NCBI GenBank assembly: GCA_022478985.1
Contig: JAKSZP010000195.1
Coordinates: 62,001-126,000, forward strand
Source: Massospora cicadina
Taxonomy: Eukaryota > Entomophthoromycota > Entomophthoromycetes > Entomophthorales > Entomophthoraceae
Reading direction: 5' to 3'
Length of the DNA: 64,000 nt
Positions 1 to 10,520 of the stretch are shown here, piece by piece. The translations under genes and the position numbers were made by a program. A model generated the notes under the pieces. That model made no database searches. It was not told where the DNA came from and saw only the letters and a list, made by a program, of their open reading frames with translations. Numbering within the stretch: position 1 is the stretch's first letter; each line of letters begins with the position of its first letter.

Positions 1-169
1 CAGATTGTAAATTATCTGGGCCACCCAAAGGTATAAAAGGGGTCAATTTTCATAGTGATCTTGGGTGACGTCATCATCATTAATAAGTAGATTGTCTGAA
101 GCGTCATAGTAAAATTATTTCGCATGATGTCACTCTGAATATGGGGTAAATTTCCTGCCTCACCTGAAA

Positions 170-733
170 TTATAAAATGGGCTCATACAACTCCATCTGT
201 GGCGGATATGTTTCCCACACTTCCTCCAGTTTGGGGTGAACTCTGGTAAGTTCAGCAGATAAGGAATGATCCGCTGATATGCTCATGGCATTATCTGCAA
301 CACTTCTCCACCCAAGACAAAACCAGGGGAATGACCTCAGGTGCTGAGCATGTACTCTGATAAATACAATGTTAGTATAGTCATCCCAGATAGAGTATTC
401 AGCTTCTCCTTTTCCAAGATAGTAGCAGGCCCAGTCCAGATGGCTTGTTACTTTTCTGGCTGTGATCCCCATAGATGGTAGAACTAACTCTTGCAGCCCA
501 AGGACAAACTCTGGTAGCCTAGCTTGTCTTTGACTCTCCCATTGACCTTGAGGGGTAGTCGCCTCAATATTGTTTGAAGCTTGTAATTGAATTCTAATAA
601 GTTTATTATCTAACTCCAGCTGATAGTTTCCAGGCAGCAGGTTCTTCTGGTCCGCTTTGATGATTGGTGCAAGAAGGGTTGGCAGAGATGCCTCTCGCCC
701 ATACAGGGATTTAAAAAGGGGCATGCAAATCAC
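170..733 (-). pseudogene. pol: TE-A integrase, carboxy-terminal part
   Basis: This 187-codon open stretch begins with a PLFKSLYGREASLPTLL-like motif. That is the conserved segment after the catalytic core of gypsy integrases; TE-J has the cognate SPFQALYGREPLLPSSL. The remainder is the variable integrase tail. The first Met is not a natural start, because pol is a polyprotein and the frame continues upstream with stops (734-1300). It is the longest surviving open piece of TE-A and appears to be a fossil. I see no chromodomain after it. Confidence 0.75.
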
Positions 734-2490
734 TTATTGGTGACTCAACTTGTAAGCCAACAACGCGAGGGTATCAACTGATCTAAATTTGATTTGTAAT
801 TGAGGGCCATTTTCTTTAAAATCTTTCCCAAGGTTCCATTGAATCACCTAACACTTTCTACTTTGAGATTAAAGTATAGAAAGTGGTGAATTGTTGTTTT
901 ACTCCCAGTAAGTCCATTACTTTCTCACCACGTCTTTAACTAATATTTCCCATTGTCTTAAAGTAAAAGCTGAGGTCAACTGTGCCCTGTGGTGAATAGA
1001 TTGTAAAGGAAGAAAGTGGTGGAGTTTACAATGTATGTCTTGAATGTGGAGGCCTCGACCCACTTGGTGAAGTGGTCATTTCTACTAGGGTAAACTTTGA
1101 TCTGCTGGAGGCAGTTAGTAGAGGTCCCACCACGTCAATTGATATTGCTGAAGGGTGCTTTAGGAGGATTATTAAAAACTCTAAGATCCTCTCCAGCAGG
1201 TGGAAATTAGCACATGATATGCACGACTATAAAGCTTAGTGCACTTCAACAGACATAAACTCCCATTAGAATCACTCCTTTTAGGTATGCCAGCCTTTTC
1301 TAAAATCTTCCATGGACCACTAGCTTATGGACCTCCATCACCAGCACCATTTGTCACTGGGGCAAGGATAGGGGTACCAACTGCTCTAAATCTTCTTTTG
1401 TAGAATCCTGTCAACGTACCAGATGTCTTTTAAAACATCTCTTCAGGATGCTTTTAGCTTCATCTGATTTAGTTGACAGGGCTCTTTTATTAACCTAAAT
1501 AGGTCATAAAGTTAATTACCTTCTGGAATTTGTAAGTGAAGCACCAGAAATCGGGATAGGTTGTCAGCATTCAGGTGTTTGTCCCCTGCATGATATATGA
1601 TCTCTAAATATACTCTTGGAGGAGTATGGCCCTGCGGGAAAGGCGTCCATTAATTACTTCATGTTCCACAACCAGTAGAGCGATGTGTGATCTGTAACTA
1701 CTTAAAATGTAAACCATACATTTAAGTTCTGAAATTTTTGACTGCTTGGATTACTTTCAGGCACTCTCGCTCAGTGATAGTATATGCTTCTCTGCTTTTT
1801 AGATTATCTTATAGTAATTGATTAGTTGATTCACCCCATCTTTATCTAAACTGTGCCAGGATCACGCCAAGTACTACGTCATTGGCATTGGTATAGAGGT
1901 ATAATGTCTAGTTGAATTCAGGGTAGCCAAGATTGGCGCCTCGATCAATCTTGCCTTTAACTCTGCGAAGGCTGCTCCTGTTCCAGGCCCCACTAAAGCA
2001 TTATTCCCTTGTGAGCAAGTATGTGAGGGGTGCCACAAGTTTTCAAAATGGGGGATGAGCTACCAGTAATATCCCGTCATTCCAAATAAGACTTGTATAT
2101 TCCTCGAGCTCCTGAATGGGCTCCATAGCCATGATTGCTTTTACCTTCCCATCTTAAGGCTTAATTCCGCTATGGCTGTTTTACATGCCCAAGGAACTAT
2201 AACTATCTCTTTAAAAAGGCGCTTTTGCTTCATTTTAGCTTCAGATTAGACCATGCAGCCATTTGAAGGCCTCTTGGAAGTAGCTGTAGATGCTCTTTGA
2301 GTGTTCAGCTGATTATGGTGATGTTATCAAGATAAAAAAGTATGCTGGATAACTTAATATCGCCAGAAATGCGCATTTATCATGTGCTGAAATTAGCAAG
2401 AGCGTTGCAGAGCTCTGCTGCATCCTTGTGGGCTCAAAAAACCCATGGCTACTGATCAGAGGCACTTCTTCTTATCTTCTTGCAAGAGCT
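734..2490 (-). pseudogene. pol: TE-A degenerate RT - RNase H - integrase core
   Basis: Short in-frame islands are visible on the minus strand. In element order they are: an RT island at 2490-2280 (EPTRM-like and the following NAP.TF-like motif), a GYYW.LIPHF-like connection island near 2100-2040, an RNase H start near 1900 (TNANDVV), an ITERECL-like motif near 1780, VVTDH..L.WL near 1700, a HHAGDKHLNAD..S-like island near 1590-1530, and an integrase DVVGP-like trace near 1130. The order matches a gypsy pol, but no frame stays open for more than about 60 codons. Confidence 0.65.
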
Positions 2491-2495
2491 CCATC
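2491..2495. repeat. Left target-site duplication of TE-B (CCATC)
   Basis: CCATC lies immediately before the TG that begins the 5' LTR and is repeated at 8253-8257 immediately after the CA that ends the 3' LTR. A perfect 5-bp duplication is typical of gypsy integration, and it falls inside the TE-A reverse-transcriptase sequence. Confidence 0.93.
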
Positions 2496-3295
2496 TGTCA
2501 GACATTCACTTTCTCAACCTAGGAGAAAGAATGTTGGAGGTATGAGTGCTTCTGAATCTGCTACTATGATTGGCCCATCACCTGCCCAAACTTTGAATAA
2601 TATTGTAGTTATTAACGATATGAGTACAAAAGGTGAAAAGACCCTAGTGGATTCTTGGTGGAATCCTGACTATTGGAGAAATAAGGATTATAATCAAAAT
2701 CAGCCTAAAAAGGTAAAAACTAATAATAGGATTACTCCAACTTCTCGGCCAATTCTGAGGTGTTCAGTATTGCATGGATACAAACCTCCATGAGGTGAAA
2801 GATTTTACCCACAAATGATTGGGTGCGAATGAACACATCACTACCACTAAGATCTAAACCCACCCGAGGTGCAACAATTCTACTTGACAATGATAGGGTA
2901 AGAAATTAACCAATCATTACCACATGAGTCAGCCCGCTGCCAAGGTGAAAAGATTTTACTCAATGGTGATTGAATAAAATACATCAAATCATTACCACAC
3001 GGGTTGGTTTTGCCTCAAAAAAATTAAATCTTCGATATGATAGGCCAAAAACCTATACACCCTAATTTGGAAGACTGAGCTTTGCATTCTAGTGCCTCAA
3101 ATACCCCTGGTCTCGAAAGTTGAACTAGTTTAAATAGGAAAAACTAGTATTGAGAAGGGGACCTTATTCTGTTTTTGCCCTGCCTGTATAATAAAAAACA
3201 TATAAAACCTTAATAAGCGTTATTTTATATTTTTATAAAAAAGTAAATATCTCACTTTATTAAATTATTTGTGGCATCCATTAGTGGATCCCACA
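2496..3295 (+). repeat. TE-B 5' LTR (800 bp)
   Basis: It begins TGTCAGACATT and ends GGATCCCACA (TG...CA). It is matched along its length by 7451-8252. A TATAATAAAA-like A/T block near 3186 and a run of AATAA-like motifs near 3205-3260 are candidate transcription and polyadenylation signals. An open frame starting at the ATG at 2542 runs through the first third of the LTR. Confidence 0.93.
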
Positions 3296-3298
3296 AAT

Positions 3299-3316
3299 TG
3301 GTGCTCACTACAGGGG
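3299..3316 (+). promoter_or_regulatory. TE-B primer-binding site
   Basis: TGGTGCTCACTACAGGGG starts 3 bp after the 5' LTR. The leading TGG pairs with the CCA end of a tRNA. The same 18-mer, or a close variant, follows the 5' LTR of most elements here. I cannot assign the primer tRNA, which would need GCTCACT as the 5' strand of its acceptor stem. Confidence 0.85.
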
Positions 3317-3960
3317 TCGATACCCCTGAATACTTCAATTAAAGTACTAAAAAAAGTAATGGAGGCTGCAAACGTGAGCAGCTCTCCTGGATTCTGACTA
3401 GTTGCTCTTGAGAAGCAACTAGCTAGCTTTTTCTCCCGTCTCAAAAAGCTAGAGCAACAGTCAATTGAACTATTGGGAGTAAGGCCACCTAGGCCTTTCC
3501 TCTCTGCAACATTTGCAGCTTCAGCGCAATGTAAAGCAGAGATTTCTATTGAGAGTTCTCTTTCCACTCAGCCAACAAGTGCGTGCTCTAGGGGTATGTC
3601 CCCCATTTCAGTTACAACCTTGCCCATGGTTGAAAATACCTGGGGGCCGACTCTGAGGGGGGTTACAATGATGCTGGGTACTACTTATTGGGAGCTCCTG
3701 CGGAAGTGGAGGTCCCTGATCGCCTAAACGCCAAAGGAGTAGATGAAACCACCATACCTGAGGAAACCTACCTCTGTCAAGTTATAGGTTGTATGGAAAC
3801 TATTGACACAGCCAGCGATGCTGATCAGCTCCTATCAAGTCTAATTCACCCTTTACAGCGAAGGCATACCATGCAGTCTATTATGGAGACTCACCCTGAG
3901 ACCGCACGCAAATTATCTCTACTTTTCATCTCAAGGAGGTCTTAGCGTTATTAGACAACT
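3317..3960 (+). pseudogene. gag: TE-B gag remnant (internally deleted)
   Basis: Only about 640 bp separates the PBS from the protease. A first piece (3320-3725) resembles the gag amino-terminal region, with a coiled-coil-like segment near 3420-3470 (FFSRLKKLEQQ). A second piece (3688-3945) is acidic and leads toward the protease. The FKDKFTxGEG block seen in the gags of TE-C (9735-9770) and TE-J (58530-58560) is missing, as is a CCHC knuckle. The simplest reading is an internal deletion, so this copy cannot make a normal capsid protein. Confidence 0.55.
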
Positions 3961-5085
3961 TTGGAAGCACACTTACTAAGGTTGAAGTAGTTGTTCACAA
4001 AGTCCGGGTAATGGCTATCCTGGATACAGGTTCTCCCATAAATGTAATTTCATCTCAGCTGATGAAAAAGATTAAATTGATGCCTGACTTGGATTGTATC
4101 AAGGAATTTGGAACTGCAGGCCCAAACAACACCCGCGCTCTTGGCGCTTACTCTTCTCCTTCCCATATGCGTTGGGAAGCTTATCTTATCAGCCCCCACT
4201 GTGGCCTTAGATAATAACTCCTATGATATGCTCATAGGTACTCAATTTATGATTAAATATGACGGCATCATCAACCTGAAGCAAGGGTTCCTATTTTTAA
4301 TGAACTACAAAGTTCCATTAATCTTATCCAACAAAGAACCCGTCAAGAATGACTACACCTGCTTGGTTGAATACCCCTCTTCCGCTTTGTCTTTACATTA
4401 TGTCACTTCTGGGCGCAACACTAAGAAATTGCCTGATTCAGTGGAGGCTAGTGATGGTATTCCATTCTATGCGGCAGATGAGGTGGTGATTAAGCCAGGT
4501 GAACAACGAGTGGTTGACACAAAAATCACACTCCAAATCCCACGCCACTGCTTATTACACCTCTTAAGCATCGATGGAGTTAGCCCTTTTGAGCCTCGGG
4601 TATTTCCTGGCGTTTTAGACCCAGCCTATCAGAGGCCTATTACTCTACTGTTGGGAAACCTCACCAAAAAAGACATAATTGTAAGAAAACACCAGGAGGT
4701 GGGCCGAGGGTTTTTACTCCCTGTGGAGGAAGTTGAACAAATCCACTCTATTGGCTCGATGGCAGATTTAGGCCTGTCTGCAGATAACCTGGTATGTACC
4801 TTTCCAAACGTACATATTTTGGATGAGCTGACCTCAGATGAGTTGGAGAAAGTGCAAACTCTTCTGGGTGAGTATAGTGATATATTCTCAAAGTCAGACA
4901 ATGATTATGGCCACATGAAGGGCTGGTGTCACTCCATCGATGTGGGTGATGCCCATCCCATTAGGTCAAAACCTTATTGCAAGTCAAAGGTGGAGGAACA
5001 ACAAATGAGGATGGAACTCACACAGTTATCAGATGCGGGATTATTAGTTCCTTCACAAAGCCCTTGGTCCTCCCCCTTTTGCTAA
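3960..5085 (+). pseudogene. pol: TE-B aspartic protease and RT amino-terminal region
   Basis: The protease active site reads AILDTGSPINVISS (4014-4055), with the catalytic DTG intact. The second conserved protease motif is DNNSYDMLIGTQF (4210-4250), which lies in another frame after a shift near 4110-4200. From 4400 to 5085 the frame is open through the protease-RT linker and into RT (SPWSSPF). It then breaks at a stop at 5083-5085, where other copies continue with a LLIRKK-like motif. Protease would process Gag-Pol, and RT would copy the RNA. Confidence 0.85.
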
Positions 5086-5770
5086 TAAGAAAAAAAGTGG
5101 AGGTCATTGGGTAGTCATGGATTACTGCAGGTTAAATAATCTTACGAAAAAGGATAGCTATCCTATCCCACGTATTGACAATGCCCTGGTCCAGCTTTCA
5201 GGCTCAAACTTTTTTTTCTGCCATGGACTTGGCCAGTGGTTATTGGCAAATGGATTTATCTCCTCAAGACCAAGAGAAATGCGCGTTGATATGCAGTGAA
5301 GGACTTTTCCAACCCACGCGATTACCTCAAGGGTTGTGCAACGCACCTGCTTCTTTCCAGCGTGCAATGGATCACATTTTGCTAGATCTTAAGTTAACCT
5401 GCGTTATTGTCTACCTTGACAACACTACTGTGTTCTCAAAGACCTTTAACGAACACCTTGATCATTTAAAGGAGGTATTCCAATGCTTACGATGCTCCAC
5501 TATCAAATTTAAAGCCTTCAAAGTGTTCGTTCTTTCAAAATAAATTAAATTTTTGGACATACCATTTCTCAAGAGGGTATCCAACCCATACAAGATAAGG
5601 TTGAAGCGATTGCCAGTATGCCTCCCCCAAAAACCCACGGGATATACAGGTATTTTTAGGGATGATAGGGTACTACCATCAGTTCATCCCTAAGTTTGCC
5701 CAACTCAGCGAGCCCCTTGTTCACTTACTAAAAAAGAATATCCCTTTCAATGGGTCACTGAACAAAAGGC
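5086..5770 (+). pseudogene. pol: TE-B reverse transcriptase core
   Basis: The motifs appear in order. MDYCRLNNLTKKDSYPIPR is at 5117-5175, then a frameshift at a T-run (5209-5217), then SAMDLASGYWQMDLSPQDQ (5218-5275), RLPQGLCNAPASFQRAMD (5320-5370), and the catalytic box at 5412-5423, which reads YLDN instead of YLDD. The FLG(M)IG-YYHQFIPKF connection segment follows at 5650-5700. Substituting Asn for the second catalytic Asp should abolish polymerase activity, so this copy could move only in trans. Confidence 0.88.
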
Positions 5771-5783
5771 TGCATTTGAAACA

Positions 5784-6386
5784 ATGAAGCTGCTGCTGCA
5801 AGAATGGCCTATCCTAAGGCATCCTGATTATGGAAAACCATTCATCTTGTCTACAAACGCTTCAGATTACGCCGTTGGGGCCATTTTAGTCCAATTAGAT
5901 GAAAAAGGGGTAGATCATCCTGTCTCATATTTTAGCAAAATGCTATCAAAGGCAGAACGCAACTATAGTGTTACCAAGAAGGAATGTCTCGCCATTCTAC
6001 TCGCAGTGAAGCATTACCGCCCTTTCTTATATGGGACCTCTTTCACTGTGATCATGGACCACGCATCTTTAAAATGGTTGAAAAATATGAAGGACCTTAT
6101 GGGGAGCTTAGCTTGCTGGGCTCTAAAGCTCCAGCATTATGATATGAAGATTAAACACCGCGCTGGAACCCGCCACATGAATATTGATGGATTAACTCAG
6201 CTGCCCATCCTCCACCTAGATAACAGTGAAGCGGAGTGGCTGTATGATCTTCTAATGACCCCAAACGACTGGGAAGATGAGGATGAGCCTGTACAGAGGA
6301 TGTTGGCCTGGCACTCCTGTAACACTAAATTGGATAGCGGGAAGTTGTACAAGCAAGTGGGGGCGAAGTGGTTGCCTTACCTATGA
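5784..6386 (+). pseudogene. pol: TE-B RNase H domain
   Basis: A 200-codon open frame carries RNase H motifs: STNASDYAVGAIL (the first catalytic Asp position reads Asn in TNAS), KAERNYSVTKKECLAI, a VIMDHASLKWL block, and HRAGTRHMNIDGLTQL near the end. TE-J has the corresponding VTERECLAVL and VTDHFSLRWL. RNase H removes the RNA template during reverse transcription. The frame ends at 6386, where integrase should begin. Confidence 0.85.
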
Positions 6387-7430
6387 CCCTCAGAACGTGT
6401 ACCTGTCATCCTGGAAGCTCATTCAACTTTAGATAATGGAGGAGCAATAAAACCTTTGAGTGGATAAAGGTTTTTACTTCTGGGAAGGAATCATGAAAAC
6501 CATCGTTGAAGTCTTGGATGCTTGCCTTATGTGAAAGAAGCAGTCTCGATTCAAGACTAGATATCAATATCAGCTGACTACCCCACAACAGACATTTCAT
6601 ACAATAAGCTTGGATGTAGTAGGGCCGCTTCCTCAAACCACAGTTGGAAACAGGTATATTTTGGTTGGCATCAACCACTTCACGAAGTGGCTGAAGCTGT
6701 GGCGTTCCCAGCTCAAACTGCTAAGGCTACTGTTTTCTTTCTCCACCAAAATATTTTCACTTGACATGGGTGCCTTCAAGTATTACTCTGTGACAACAAG
6801 AAAAATTTTACTTCCAGAGTAGTTAAAATCCCGGCTACTTCCATGGGAACCAAGCAACTGTTCTCTGCTCCATATAACCCATCAACCAATGGAACAGTGG
6901 AGCGAGCAAATGGTACTCTGGTTTCCTTTTTATGGAAAATGGCTACGTCTGATCCCCTTCATTGGGATCATTATCTCCCTAGCGCGCTTATGGCTTACAG
7001 AATTAGCTATCATTGAATTCTGAAAATGTCCCCTTTCCGAGTATTATATGGCAGGGAACTGGGCATACCTGCTCTGTTAGCTAAAGATATCTTCTCTAGA
7101 GAAGAGGAACCTGAGAAAGCCATGCGAAGGTTAGCTAACTGCATCATTCAGCTTCAATCAGAAGCTATGACCAACCTAGCCAAAATGGTCACTAAAGAAG
7201 GCCAAGCTGCCAATGAGCTTCAGGCTCCCCTACCTTCATTCCAAGTGTCAGATAGGGTTTTATATTACCATAATTGCACAACTCCTTGAAGTGGCAAACT
7301 TGGATCAATCTTGGAGGGGCCATTCACCATCACATATAAGAGAGGAAATGAGTATTCTATAAAGTCTCTGGCCGCTGGAATTATCATAAACTGGGTACAT
7401 GGCTGCTTCCTATGACCCTACACCCCTCCC
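6387..7430 (+). pseudogene. pol: TE-B integrase
   Basis: Broken but recognisable. A LDVVGPLPQTTVGNRYI block (6610-6660) holds the first catalytic Asp. A NGTVERANGTL-type block (6890-6920) holds the catalytic Glu. MSPFRVLYGRELGIPALL (7026-7080) marks the end of the core, and a 87-codon tail follows to 7289. Stops and shifts lie at about 6440-6600 and 6820-7020. The HHCC zinc-binding part upstream is poorly preserved. Integrase inserts the cDNA, and the 5-bp TSD fits this family. Confidence 0.82.
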
Positions 7431-7440
7431 AACATTCTTG

Positions 7441-7450
7441 AGGGGGGCAA
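7441..7450 (+). promoter_or_regulatory. TE-B polypurine tract
   Basis: AGGGGGGCAA, preceded by CTTG, abuts the 3' LTR and would prime plus-strand DNA. TE-J has the cognate TTGAGGGG beside its own 3' LTR. Confidence 0.85.
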
Positions 7451-8252
7451 TGTCAGACATTCACTTTCTCAACCTAGGAGAAAGAATGTTGGAGGTATGA
7501 GTGCTTCTGAATCTGCTACCATGATTGGCCCATCACCTGCCCAAACTTCAAATAATATTGTAGTTATTAATGATATGAGTACAAAAGGTGAAAAGACCCT
7601 AGTGGATTCTTGGTGGAATCCTGACTATTGGAGAAATAAGGATTATAATCAAAATCAGCCTAAAAAGGTAAAAACTAATAATAGGATTACTCCGACTTCT
7701 CAGCTGAATCCAAGGTGTTCAGTATCAAATAGATCTGAACCTATGCGAGGTGAAAAGATTTTACCCACTAACAATTGGGTGCGAATGAACAAATCATTAC
7801 CACTCAGATCTGAACCCACTTGAGGTGCGACAATTCTACTTGATGATGATAGGGTAAGATTTAACCAGTCATTACCACATGAGTCAGCCCACCGCCAAGG
7901 TGAAAATATTTATACTTGATGGTGATTGGATAAAATACAACAAATTGTTACCACACGGGTTGGTTTTGCCTCAAAAAAATTTCATCTTTAATCTGATAGG
8001 GCAAAAACCTATATTCCCTAATTTGGAAGACTGAGCTTTGCATTCTTTTGCCTTGAATACCCCTGGTCTCAAAAGTTGAACTAGTTTAAATAAGAAAAAC
8101 TAGTATTGAGAAGGGGACCTTTTTCTGGTTTTGCCCTGCCTGTATAATAAAAAACATAAAAAACCTTAATAAGTGTTATTTTATACTTTTTATTAAAAAG
8201 TAAATATTTCACTTTATTAGATTTTTTGTGGCATCCATTAGCGAATCCCACA
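7451..8252 (+). repeat. TE-B 3' LTR (802 bp)
   Basis: It is nearly identical to 2496-3295, beginning TGTCAGACATT and ending GAATCCCACA. The 5-bp CCATC duplication follows at 8253-8257. The LTR-internal open frame starting at 7497 is also kept here. Confidence 0.93.
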
Positions 8253-8257
8253 CCATC

Positions 8258-8634
8258 ATCCAGTAACTGCTGGCCAGACCATTTCTGAAAAGAGTATTGA
8301 GCTGCCCAGGAGTTTCAGAGCATCTTCAATGCATGGGAGTGGGTAAGAGCCCTTCTTAGTATCTCATCAAATGGTGGCAGTCCATGACTACTCAGTGGGT
8401 TCCATCCTTTTTTCATACAAGCAATTTAGGAGAGGCCATTAACTCTTTAATGGCTTTTTTATCCCTGCTTTGATAGTTGGTTCAGCTCTTGATCTTTAGT
8501 TGCATTGTTAAGATTCTCCCTATGCAAGATGGAAAATTTTCCCTGAGGAGAAGTCCAAAAGATATCAATATGTGAGACTTGATTTCTGAGATGCTCAAAT
8601 GGTCCCATAAGTACCAAATTAAGGTTTAGACTCA
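8258..8634 (-). pseudogene. pol: TE-A reverse transcriptase, amino-terminal fragment
   Basis: Minus-strand translation gives a region leading to a KKDGTH..VMD-like motif near 8420-8380 and a NGLAS.YW-like motif just before the TE-B junction. These match positions immediately before the segment found at 2490 and below. The fragment is upstream RT sequence disconnected from its own continuation by TE-B. Its 5' side stops where TE-C appears to begin. Confidence 0.65.
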
Positions 8635-9518
8635 TGTCATCAATTTAGACGTTCAAATTTGGGTATAAGAGAATTACTCCAAATTAAGTTAATAAGAATA
8701 TATTTTCAGACCCAATTACTTTACCTAATCTCAAACCCTTTTTTAATCCGCCTATTGGACAATTAAACGTCTGGCTATTCAAGAAGGATGTCTTAGTGGC
8801 AAATACTCCAAAATTCAACAATATGTTACATTCTTGTCCTTGGCAGAATTAGTTCAATCAGAGTAAAAATTTTACTTCTCACATTCAGCCAAAAAGCTTG
8901 GACTGAATTGACAAGGTTATTACAAAACCCCAGAAGAATATGCAAACTGATGGAGAAGCTTGCCCCTGCACTAACTTGATTTAGTGCTATACCACCTAAT
9001 AAAAAACACCCTTTATATAGTCCTGATGAGGGTTTTATGGGACAAGAATATTTTACCTCCAATCAATAATTATGACATCTAGTAGTTGGCCAATATGAAA
9101 TATTTTCAAGATTCCTGATTGGACCAGTTATAAAAGCATCACCACATGGATTTATCATACCTGCTATCAACCTAACACCTAAAAACAAAGCCCTATTGAG
9201 GTGAGAAACTTTGAGAGCTCTGATAGGGTGAAGTGTCAATTACTTAAATGAGCCACCATTTGCCTAACCTAAATTTCACTCACATCCAATTATAGCCCTC
9301 AATAGCATAAATACTAGAAGGTGATAATTTAACAAGGGATAGTTTTATACCTATTATTTATATTAATAAAAATTATTTTACTTAAAAACCTTATTTGTGG
9401 TTTATTTCCCTCAGAATCTTAGTAGCGGTTGTGAGCTGTAATACAGCAGCAACTGCTATATTGTTGAAATCCCGTGCCCAAAAGCACCAGCAAGCACCAA
9501 AGTGCCAGGATTGCAACA
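8635..9518 (+). repeat. TE-C 5' LTR (about 884 bp, left edge inferred)
   Basis: It ends TTGCAACA just before the PBS. The block at 9105-9165 (GATTGGA...ACCACATGG...) corresponds to 7921-7970 of the TE-B LTR, so this is a diverged member of the same LTR group as TE-B and the solo LTR at 18091. The A/T-rich stretch at 9345-9400 is a candidate polyadenylation region. The 8650-9060 part has no supported gene. Confidence 0.5.
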
Positions 9519-9520
9519 AG

Positions 9521-9538
9521 TGGTGCTTACTACAGGGG
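9521..9538 (+). promoter_or_regulatory. TE-C primer-binding site
   Basis: TGGTGCTTACTACAGGGG differs at one base from the TE-B PBS and starts 2 bp after the LTR end. Confidence 0.8.
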
Positions 9539-9560
9539 AGCCTGTACTCCATTATCTTTT

Positions 9561-10520
9561 GACTAAAATGGAGAATTTCAGGAGAGTAACACTGATAACC
9601 TCACCGTTGAAGATGAACCCAGGATAGTCACTATAGAATTACAGCTAGCCAACGCTTTGTCACGTCTCAAAAAGCTCAAACGGCATCCCTCTTCAGATCC
9701 TTATGAGGACGCACCTGCTGTCCACTTTAAACTTCTATTCAAAGACAAATTTACCTCAGGTGAGGGTAACATTCCTTCATCTATATACTTCTATGAATCT
9801 ACCATGGACGGCAAGATTGATTATCTGAAACTAAGCACATCCTCCTTTTCTTAAGTTGCATGGCCCAGGAGGTGATGGTACCTTAGATGTATACCCTTAA
9901 TACCTTGGCGGAGGTCAAAAAAGCGCTTATGGACGAATTCAGCTCACCGCATAGTCTAAGCAGGAAAAACAGGACTTTATGCGCCCTACTATGCACAAAG
10001 AAAAACCAGTTACCACCTTTGCTTATCAATTTCTACATAAGATTCCATATGCTGTTAAAACCTCTAATATTTTAACTCTTAATGACGCCATTGCTGCCCT
10101 TCAGATTTTCTTAGCTTTTACCACTTCTTTAGAAAGGCATATTGTACAGTGAAACGCCATTTCCAAATATGTTTGAGGTATAGAGGCTTTATTATATGTT
10201 GTAGATTTATTTAAGTTGGTACAGTTCAAGGACTTGGGCTGTAACCTCAAGTCTTAACCTTTGAGGATTTCCCAACTGCAGCTTTGCAGAAGGAGTCCAC
10301 AATGACTCCCATAGCCATTCATGTTCCCGTTTCTAACTTAAACCCTGCTCCTGCAGTTTGACTTAAAATAGACATTCCCCCACCATATGAGGTTGGGTGG
10401 AGTGCACCAGCAGTGACATGGCAGCACTCCATTACATCATCTGCACTCAGAGTGTACCCCGTGTTTTAGGTCAAGATTTTGATTCAGCCCACATCCTCCA
10501 ATAAGGGACTTTTGGGAAAT
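9561..10520 (+). pseudogene. gag: TE-C gag fragment
   Basis: Open pieces at 9657-9854 and 9887-10075 encode LSRLKKLKRHPSS, then FKLLFKDKFTSGEGNIPS. The latter matches the TE-J gag motif FKPSFKDKFTPGEGSITS, so the two gags are homologous. The second piece (TLAEVKKALMDEFSS) is the equivalent of TE-J WAEVKAAFIKEFGS. Stops accumulate after 10080, and the frame is cut by the TE-D LTR before any zinc knuckle. Gag would form the capsid of virus-like particles. Confidence 0.7.

Larger units (their letters stand above)
2496..8252 (+). mobile_element. TE-B: complete Ty3/gypsy LTR retrotransposon, 5.76 kb
   Basis: All structural parts are present: 5' LTR (2496-3295), PBS (3299-3316), a shortened gag, protease-RT-RNase H-integrase (about 3960-7400), a polypurine tract (7441-7450), 3' LTR (7451-8252) and a perfect 5-bp target duplication. 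Domain order PR-RT-RH-IN makes it Ty3/gypsy. The LTRs differ at only about five sites in their first 240 bp, so the insertion is fairly recent. It is unlikely to be autonomous: pol has several frameshifts and stops, the RT catalytic box reads YLDN, and gag lacks the conserved central block seen in TE-C and TE-J. Confidence 0.95.
1..8634 (-). mobile_element. TE-A: decayed Ty3/gypsy LTR retrotransposon, split by TE-B
   Basis: This minus-strand gypsy element runs off the left edge. Reading from high to low coordinates gives the RT amino-terminal part (8634-8258), a break caused by TE-B, then the rest of RT, RNase H and integrase (2490-170). The two RT pieces meet exactly at the TE-B insertion: the text before it ends in a GLAS.YW-like motif and the text after it resumes at a HGFFEPTRM-like motif, the usual order in gypsy RT. 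The frame is riddled with stops and shifts. The 3' LTR should lie in or left of positions 1-160, but I cannot define its edge. The 5' part (gag, protease, 5' LTR) is not visible and probably lies beyond TE-C, outside the window. Confidence 0.8.
8635..10520 (+). mobile_element. TE-C: gypsy LTR retrotransposon, 5' LTR and part of gag only
   Basis: A 5' LTR-like block ending at 9518 is followed by a PBS (9521-9538) and a gag fragment that stops at the TE-D LTR (10521). The rest should lie to the right of TE-D, outside the window. The LTR start at 8635 (TGTCAT) is placed by aligning internal landmarks with the 800-bp TE-B LTR, and it coincides with loss of TE-A pol similarity. The left junction is therefore inferred, and the LTR end and PBS are read directly. 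Confidence 0.6.

Noticed and set aside
3265..3567. Minus-strand open run over the TE-B leader
   Set aside because: It lies antisense to LTR end, PBS and gag, with no domain. The plus-strand structure explains the region.
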